From Dimorphilus gyrociliatus (taxonomy: Eukaryota; Annelida; Polychaeta; Dinophilidae), in contig CAJFCJ010000017.1 of the NCBI GenBank assembly GCA_904063045.1, positions 372,001 to 436,000 on the forward strand: a stretch of 64,000 nucleotides of DNA, written 5' to 3'. A program made the position numbers and the translations under genes. The notes beneath the pieces are model-generated. The model was not told where the DNA came from and did not search any database. It saw nothing but the letters and a program-made list of their open reading frames with translations. This document shows, one piece after another, positions 57,631 through 64,000 of this stretch. Within the stretch, counting starts at the first letter, position 1. Every line of letters starts with the position of its first letter.

Positions 57631-60600
57631 AAAGAAAACGCTAATTTACGGGTCAGAGCTAATAAATCAAATGGTGATGCTTTGCTGGCTTTATCGAGGA
57701 TATTTAAAAATTAATGGACATTTAATTGTTATGAAATATCGGTGGGAAATTTTGATAAAAAATGGATTATATAGAATTTTAACATGAATTCCACAAAGTG
57801 CTGTATAATAACAGAGAGAAATTCTTGACATTTTTCAAAACGGGTTTCCCCTTCTCCTCATCTTTGTATTCTTTATCTCAAACTGATTTATGATTGTAAA
57901 GCGTTCTAAATGTATAAAAACAAGAACAAAAAAAGCAAAAACATTTCTACCTATAGGTGGCGTCATGTAATTTATTTAAATAGGATTTAGTGAATTATTC
58001 AGGCAAGATAAATAAGCAAACTGAAAAAATTTACCTAATGTATTGAAAAAGAAGTAGAAGGGTGAAAGATAGTAGAATAAAGGTTAAAGGGGGCGGAGGG
58101 GATAGATGGAGGAATATGAAAGGAAAAGGGGAGGCAAGATGGGAGGAGGAGAAGAGAAACTGATTTAAATTTAATTCGATGCATAATATCATATTTTATG
58201 TTTAGTAACCATAGTAACAAAATCCTGAAGAAGAAGAAGAAGACGAGGTAAACAAAAGTGTTATTAGCATATTTTGCGAAATATCTTAGTATGGTATAGC
58301 TTCAAATTACCCATAAATCTTATCGTCTCATTAGCCTTTAATTTAAAGTATAGTAGAGCTGTTTATGCTATACCAATTTTTCTCCTTTCTTTTCTACACA
58401 ATATCCTATTAGCATTTTATCTAAATACTTAACAAAAGGGAAAAGGTTAATAGCTCCTGAACTCTTGAAATGACATACACCATAGAAGGAGAGAGAGAGA
58501 GCGAATTTTGTGAATAGTTCATAACACTCATAAGTTTTTTTTAATAATTCCCAAGTAAATTCTAATTTAACCCATTTCGGATATAAAGCTCTTTTTGTCA
58601 CAGGAAACTAACTTCTTGGACAAATACCGACTATTTTGTCAGAATAAACTCTACTTTTTAGCTTATAACGGAGAGAGAGAGAGAGAGAGAGCAAGAGACT
58701 ATTCGAAATATTGTAAAGATTAGAACGTTATGCTGGGATAATTTCTTCGATTTTCTTACTTAATGAAGTTTTCTCATGTTCCCTTTATAATCCTTTGGGG
58801 AGGAAGCATATAAATATTTAGGTCTTAGTTACAATTCTAACCACTACTAAGCCACACCAGGCTCTTAAATAATCCGTGACTTGTAATAAATTGGTATATT
58901 GACCTTTTCTTTATCACTAGCATTAAGAAATTATTGATTAAACGGTTTGGGTATGTTTTTACCTATAGAACGTCTGTCATATAATTAAGATTTGTCTATA
59001 CTCAATTACTATTTGTTTCACTGATTAGTGTCGAATGTACGCATACACTTTCAAAGGAGGACGCTTATCCTACAACTGAACGTTGATAAGCATTTTTTTT
59101 AGTTAAAAGAACTAAATGATCCTTGAAAAGATAGACTCGAATTTTATCTTTTTTCTTTTATATCAGCTTAAGGATTGTTGGTAACGTAATACGATTTGTC
59201 TCTTACTTGGATAAACATTTTCACAAGTTCTATTTTCAAGTATAGTAGGTAGATGGCGTTACGAATCTAACTATGCTGCCACCTATTTGACATAAATGTA
59301 AATGTTCTCTTTCCAAACTTATTTACGCTTGGTTTCCTGGGGCATAAATAATTAAAAGTAAGGAAAGAAAGAAAGAAAGAAGGAGAGAAAGAAAGAGAAA
59401 GATAGATAGATAGATAAGTAGAGACTTGTACATTTATGGAATACATGGAATATGGATAAAACAATTATTATTTAATAATTGTTTGCGTCCAACGTGAAGA
59501 AATAATAAAGAAAAAGGAGAGAACCGAGAAGAAGACGACAAAAAAGAGAATTTATACAACAACAATAAGAAATAGAGTGGAAGATGGACAAGATAATTGC
59601 AGGTAAAAATATTTTAGAGGTCTTAATTTTCCGCTTTATTTCACCGAATCTCCTCATCAAGCGTTATTCTTTCTCGTTTATACTACTAGGTTAATGATTT
59701 ATATTAGAAATGAATGAAAAACGTTGTTCTTTTGTTAATAGGGAAAATGTTTAATAAAGGGAAAAAAACTCAAATTGAATAAGGCTATTAGTTATAACCC
59801 TATCATTAGAAGAGAAGGAAAGAATGAGAGGCAATTCCTTTTAACAGTTCAATTCTTCGTTTGTACAATTCAATTTAATTAGCCATATACAGTAGAGTAC
59901 ATAATAGTTACCGGCGTATGCCCTATATAAAAATGCCGTATATATATATATATATATACAGTCTATATATTTACAACTCTTCCTGTTTTTTTTTAAGTAA
60001 GTAGCCATTTTTAATAATTACTAATCTCATACGTCTATGAAACGATAAGAGAATAGTATAACATAGAAATAGTGAGATAACTAAGCATACGTATTGTATT
60101 TTGTAAATATATTGTTTAATGAGGTATAACTAATGGATAAGTACATTTTAAAAGTGTTACAAGGAAACAAAATAGTACGCTTTTGCTTGTATATATCAAT
60201 TATGCATTGAATATTCACGCCTTCCTTTAAAGCGGACGAAGAAGCAATTATGGATCGTAAAAAACATAATATACAAATAAATGAAGTGGAAGTGACAAGC
60301 ATTACCGTCTAAAAATTGAATAATTATATTCTAATTGTATCAAAGAGTCGGTCTAAGTGTGTAACAACATAATAAAAACTTATGTTTGTCCGAGTTAAAC
60401 TTTCGTTTAGACGTACTTTTGAAAAATAGTTTTAAGAAAATGGCGTAACTCAAATAATATCATTCGCCTCTCTCTTACGTAATTCATCGCCGCGTCATAC
60501 AACTTTCACGCACGGTATTAACAGTGATTGACCGTCACCCGTGGCGTCTAACGTCCAAAGCACGAAAGTTGATAGAATATTATCACGGTTGACGTGTGTG

Positions 60601-62220
60601 ACGTATTGTAGAAGTATTTTCTTCCGCCTATTATACCCAAGTTCCACTTTCGCACGATCGGGCCTGTGATGCCCGGAAGAGATAAGATCAATTTCCCACA
60701 GCGATTTCAATGTGTCGGCAGCTCAATTTCTATTATTCTCATTTATTATTGATAGTTTCGATTTTAAGAGTCTATTTGAAAACTCAATAATTAAGTACTA
60801 GACTCTGAAATACTCAAGAATCTGCTACGAGTCGTTATAAGGAAACAACGAAGCGTCTCTTTTAAAAAAAGAAGCTCTTGAATTATTCAAGGCGTCTAGT
60901 GAATTATTGTTTATAGGAGTTTTTGTTCGTCCGAGAGATGGTCGATTTAATTTGTAAAGGAAATTGAATAAACTGTTTCATTTAATGATTCCTTCTTTTT
61001 AAATATAGAATGAAGAATTGCATCATATAGGAAAGTGAATGACCTACTTTAGGTAATATGAAGAAAAAACCTCAACCGTCTCCTCCCACTTCCTCTAAAA
61101 TTACGTTATGAAAAGTAAAAACCATCTCATAAAGGAAACGTATAATTAACGAACAATCGCAATAATTTATCTTAATTAATCACCAAGTTCTCACATGAAT
61201 ATATTTACATATTAATTGAGATAAAGCGTTTTAATTGTTGATTTGAATTTGTTATGCTATTCCTTTTTCTTCTTTTAAAGTAAATATAGAGAAGGTAGGA
61301 ACGCATGTGGCTGCATGAATCATTAAAAAAATGGAAATTGAACAAACGAATAATTGTATAGTGTCCAGGCGTTTATTGAAGAATTAAATGACGAGAAAAT
61401 TTTGCTAATTTGGGACAAGACAGGTGTGAAACGTTTGATGTTTAAGGCCAGGAAGCGTCGTAGGGTGTCTCAGTTGGGTATCGTTTTGTCGCACTTCTAC
61501 CGCTTTTTTAGCAGACGAGCGTCTAATCATGTAGTAATAATTTGACACTTTCATAAAGGCCTAAAAATATTTATACCAATGAAGCGTTTAGCGGTTCGGT
61601 CAGTATCGAAATTCCGACCGTTTAAAGTGCATGTAACGCTTCTTAAATTATCGTCATTAAACTAAATTCGAACGAAAAAAGGCGTGCTCTTCTCGACGGG
61701 ACGCCGCGGCGTCTATTCACGGTCTCGCCACGCCTCGAGCGTCCGTTCGACCGTCCGTTATTCAATTCTACGTTGAAATCGCCAAAGGCTATTGCCGCTT
61801 TGATGTTTGGTCTTTTTTAATAAATATTTTCGGACTTTGGTGTTTATATCCTTAATAAAGTTGTTTATGTTTCGTAATTAGCTGATTGTTATCAATATTG
61901 ACATCTGACTCGCTTCGATATGACAAATGAGAGTGATAACTTGAAGAAAAGTGGCGGATTGAAACGTAATGATGGCATATCATGCACGCGACCTTTGAAC
62001 CAGAGAATGACGGTGCCGTGAGAATGAGTGCTCTTCATCCATACTCAATAAGCCAGCATAAAATCTCAAATGAGAATGAGCCCCATAAAATGGAACTTTG
62101 AAAAGCTTTTGTGCTTTTTTAACATTTTTATAGTTCTCAAATACAAACTTCTTTACTCTTAATAAAGAAAAATCGAAATTTTATTATTAAATATATTCTA
62201 TACACCAATATATAATTATT

Positions 62221-62255
<35 letters not shown>

Positions 62256-62280
62256 TCTCTCACTCTTTCTTTCTTTCTTT
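62221..62280. repeat. (CT)n / (CTTT)n microsatellite
   Basis: About 20 CT units grading into CTTT repeats. Confidence 0.9.
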
Positions 62281-62991
62281 TTAGCGCCGTTATTACAACT
62301 TTTTACTTCTTTTCTAACTGTCTTTAGTCAATTTTTAAATAGATCATGAATATGAATTTTTTACGAAAATTACACAGTTTGACCTACTTTTTCATTTTTT
62401 TTCCCTCTCTCTTTTCCAATGTTTCTCTTAATAAATAAACAATATGATATATAAGTAGTATAACTATATAAATGTTAACATACCAAAATTTTTCAAAAAG
62501 GAAAAAAAGAGAGGAGAATACAAGCGGATATTCGTGAGATGCTATTTAAATGCATTCCTCCAATCATTAGACATTTCTAGATAATTGCTAAATTGGTTTG
62601 ACGAATTTTTTATAGAAGAATTAAAAGATAGAATAAAAGAAAGAGTATGTAGAAGAAATTCAATAAAGAAAGTTATTGGAGGAAGAGGACTATTAGTAGG
62701 AGGTTGCGAACAATTTACATGATTTTCTTTTCTTTATTTAATATCTTTATTATCTGTTTTTTTTTTCATGAGAGAAACATGAACATTTTATATGAATATA
62801 CAATGTATTTTTTACATGTATTTCATTATATATATGTAATATATACTGTATATATGCTTACATAAGAGGAAGATATAAACAATTTTTATTCATATGTACA
62901 GGCGAATTGAACCACGTTCCTTTTTTGCATTTATTAAAAAACACATAGTAAAAGAGATTGAGAGACAAAAAATAACGAATAAAAGAAAAAG

Positions 62992-63017
62992 ACTTCTTCT
63001 TCTTCTTCTTCTTCTTC
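62992..63017. repeat. (CTT)n microsatellite
   Basis: Eight to nine CTT units in the 3' flank of the right-edge zinc-finger gene. Confidence 0.9.
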
Positions 63018-63316
63018 CGGTTGTCTTATAAAAGAAGAGAAAAAAGTGAAAAAAAACATACATTAATTATATAATATACAGTTAAAACAAACTTTGCAGA
63101 GCAAATTCTTGCACACTTGAACAATAACAATAAATAAGCTTTTAAAAAGGCATAAATTATTCTGTACGGTTTTTTTTATATTCCTTTATCATAACTTCCA
63201 AATCAAAAATTGAATAGATCGACCTACTTTTCCTTGCACGTCTCTTTCTCTTTCTGTCTATAAAGTCTATATATCTCTCGTTCTCATTCTCTTTCTGAAT
63301 CTTTATTTTTGTCCGA

Positions 63317-64000
63317 TTAATCATGTTTTTCTTTCGTAGTTGTGCTCTCTTCCTTTCCTAATATAAAGTCCATACCGAATTTTAGAGGCGTTTTTGTTGA
63401 ATCATTCTTTGGTTTTTCTGGTGACTTTTCCGGTGAAGTAAGAGACGGTTGACTAATTTGCATGTAATTAATCATAGGATAGGGTATAGATAGTGGTGGG
63501 ATACTTCGTATATCTAAAGAACGTATAGGAGATATGCCAGTATGAGAATTATGAACAAGGAGATGGCGTTTTAATAGAGCTTTCCGGCAGAAATTTCTGC
63601 CACATGTACCACATTTGTAACCAGCTCTATGATAATTATTAACGTGATCTCGTAAATCGGCCTTATTCTTGAATAAGATTTCACAACACTCCAGTATTTT
63701 ATCACATTCGTGATGCATTGTTGATATATGCCTTTTTAAATTGTTCTTTCTATCCGTTACGTATTGGCATTGAGGGCACTGGAAGAGTTTTTTACCCGAG
63801 GATGTATGAACTATTGGCGGTTGGAGATCATGGTTTGTTGAATTTCTTGTCATAGCAGTCATCTGGGCCATTCTCGCAGCATGGAGTGCCAGCATCTCGT
63901 TCCTTAAATGCCAGTTGGTAACGTTAATTCTAGGAAAGTTTAGTCCAGGGAAAATAGACGGTCTTGGAACGTTGAAAGTTCCTTTACTTTGAGGAGTCAT
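63317..64000 (-). CDS. C2H2 zinc-finger protein, 3' part (runs to the window edge)
   Basis: 227 codons to the TAA at 63317-63319. The first codon at the edge is ATG (MTPQSKGTFN), but the gene may continue right of the window, so the start is uncertain. Finger 1 is FQCPQCQYVTDRKNNLKRHI followed by STMHH (C-x2-C, H-x4-H). Finger 2 (ILECCEILFKNKADLRDHVN then NYH) has adjacent Cys-Cys instead of C-x2-C, though CDK a few residues earlier may supply a ligand. Finger 3 is YKCGTCGRNFCRKALLKRHL then LVH, canonical. The tail is Ser/Pro/Ile-rich (SPIRSLDIRSIPPLSIPYP) and then Lys/Pro-rich. Probably a transcription factor; I cannot name the orthologue. Confidence 0.8.
   Translation of the reverse strand: MTPQSKGTFNVPRPSIFPGLNFPRINVTNWHLRNEMLALHAARMAQMTAMTRNSTNHDLQPPIVHTSSGKKLFQCPQCQYVTDRKNNLKRHISTMHHECDKILECCEILFKNKADLRDHVNNYHRAGYKCGTCGRNFCRKALLKRHLLVHNSHTGISPIRSLDIRSIPPLSIPYPMINYMQISQPSLTSPEKSPEKPKNDSTKTPLKFGMDFILGKEESTTTKEKHD

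Larger units (their letters stand above)
57394..63316. other. 5.9 kb gene-poor region
   Basis: No convincing exon on either strand. Contents: CTCF-like cores at 57474-57482, 57955-57962, 59251-59258 and 59278-59284; microsatellites at 57604-57630, 58672-58691, 62221-62280 and 62992-63017; TATATACTGTATATA-type word at 62840-62855; less AT-rich blocks at 60480-60720 and 61680-61780 (CGCCGCGTCA, GACGCCGCGGCGTC) that could be regulatory. A 69-bp piece at 61360-61428 has exon-like borders (see findings). Confidence 0.5.

Noticed and set aside
60495-60710. Minus-strand 71-codon frame
   Set aside because: Starts at TTG, no homology, lies in a CG-richer block that looks regulatory.
1-64000. tRNA, rRNA, snRNA genes and CRISPR arrays
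   Set aside because: I looked for tRNA B-box words (GGTTCGAATCC and variants) on both strands and saw none in a suitable context; no rRNA core sequences or spaced direct repeats were seen. A tRNAscan/Infernal run would settle this.

Overview
The window is a stretch of animal nuclear genome. It is AT-rich and gene-dense, with mostly short GT-AG introns (about 40-400 bp), and it encodes about 22 recognisable metazoan proteins. The gene set (GDH, F1Fo ATP synthase subunit f, ubiquilin, HAX1, a START protein, REXO4, MRPL37, Na+/K+-ATPase alpha, midnolin, METTL23, di-N-acetylchitobiase, a CD36-family receptor, a globin-X-like globin, an ERG-type channel, Tctex1 and EF-hand proteins) fits a small-genome bilaterian. 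A compact lophotrochozoan such as a miniaturised annelid is my guess. The species cannot be fixed from sequence alone. Exon boundaries below were worked out by hand from splice signals, reading phase and family similarity.

Layout. 1-3446: the 3' end of an unidentified acidic protein, then TA-rich intergenic DNA. 3447-6626: glutamate dehydrogenase (-) head-to-head with ATP synthase subunit f (+). 6794-12807: a GOLM1/GOLM2-like Golgi protein with a large Asn-rich repeat (-) head-to-head with ubiquilin (+). 13052-17886: a 907-aa degenerate EF-hand protein and HAX1 (both -). HAX1 is head-to-head with a START-domain protein (18167-19318, +). 20378-21818 is REXO4. 23906-25642 is MRPL37. 26284-27153 is a three-finger C2H2 protein. 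27605-28441 is an N-myristoylation-type globin. 29174-30979 is a DUF229 protein. 31767-34170 is a CD36-like receptor. Then come 5.5 kb without genes and Na+/K+-ATPase alpha (39670-43025, -). 44955-47416 holds a Tctex1 protein, di-N-acetylchitobiase and a calmodulin-like protein (all -), the last head-to-head with a tiny bHLH gene (47613-47938, +). 48234-49653 is midnolin. 50563-52392 is an ERG-like channel. 52725-54581 is a Gfo/Idh/MocA oxidoreductase. 56621-57393 is METTL23 (-). A 5.9 kb gene-poor stretch leads to the end of a C2H2 gene (-) that may run off the right edge.

The most interesting observations are: (1) glutamate dehydrogenase carries two adjacent 89-bp versions of one internal exon, same phase, which look mutually exclusive; (2) the Golgi protein carries about 18 copies of a 12-residue Asn-rich repeat and two possible C-termini; (3) the calmodulin-like and chitobiase genes are spaced like an operon; (4) the globin pairs a Met-Gly-Cys N-terminus with both haem histidines; (5) the ERG-type channel has no PAS domain in its single exon; (6) CACGTG boxes (one a perfect CLEAR palindrome) sit just upstream of several start codons, and a CTCF-like core recurs mainly between genes.
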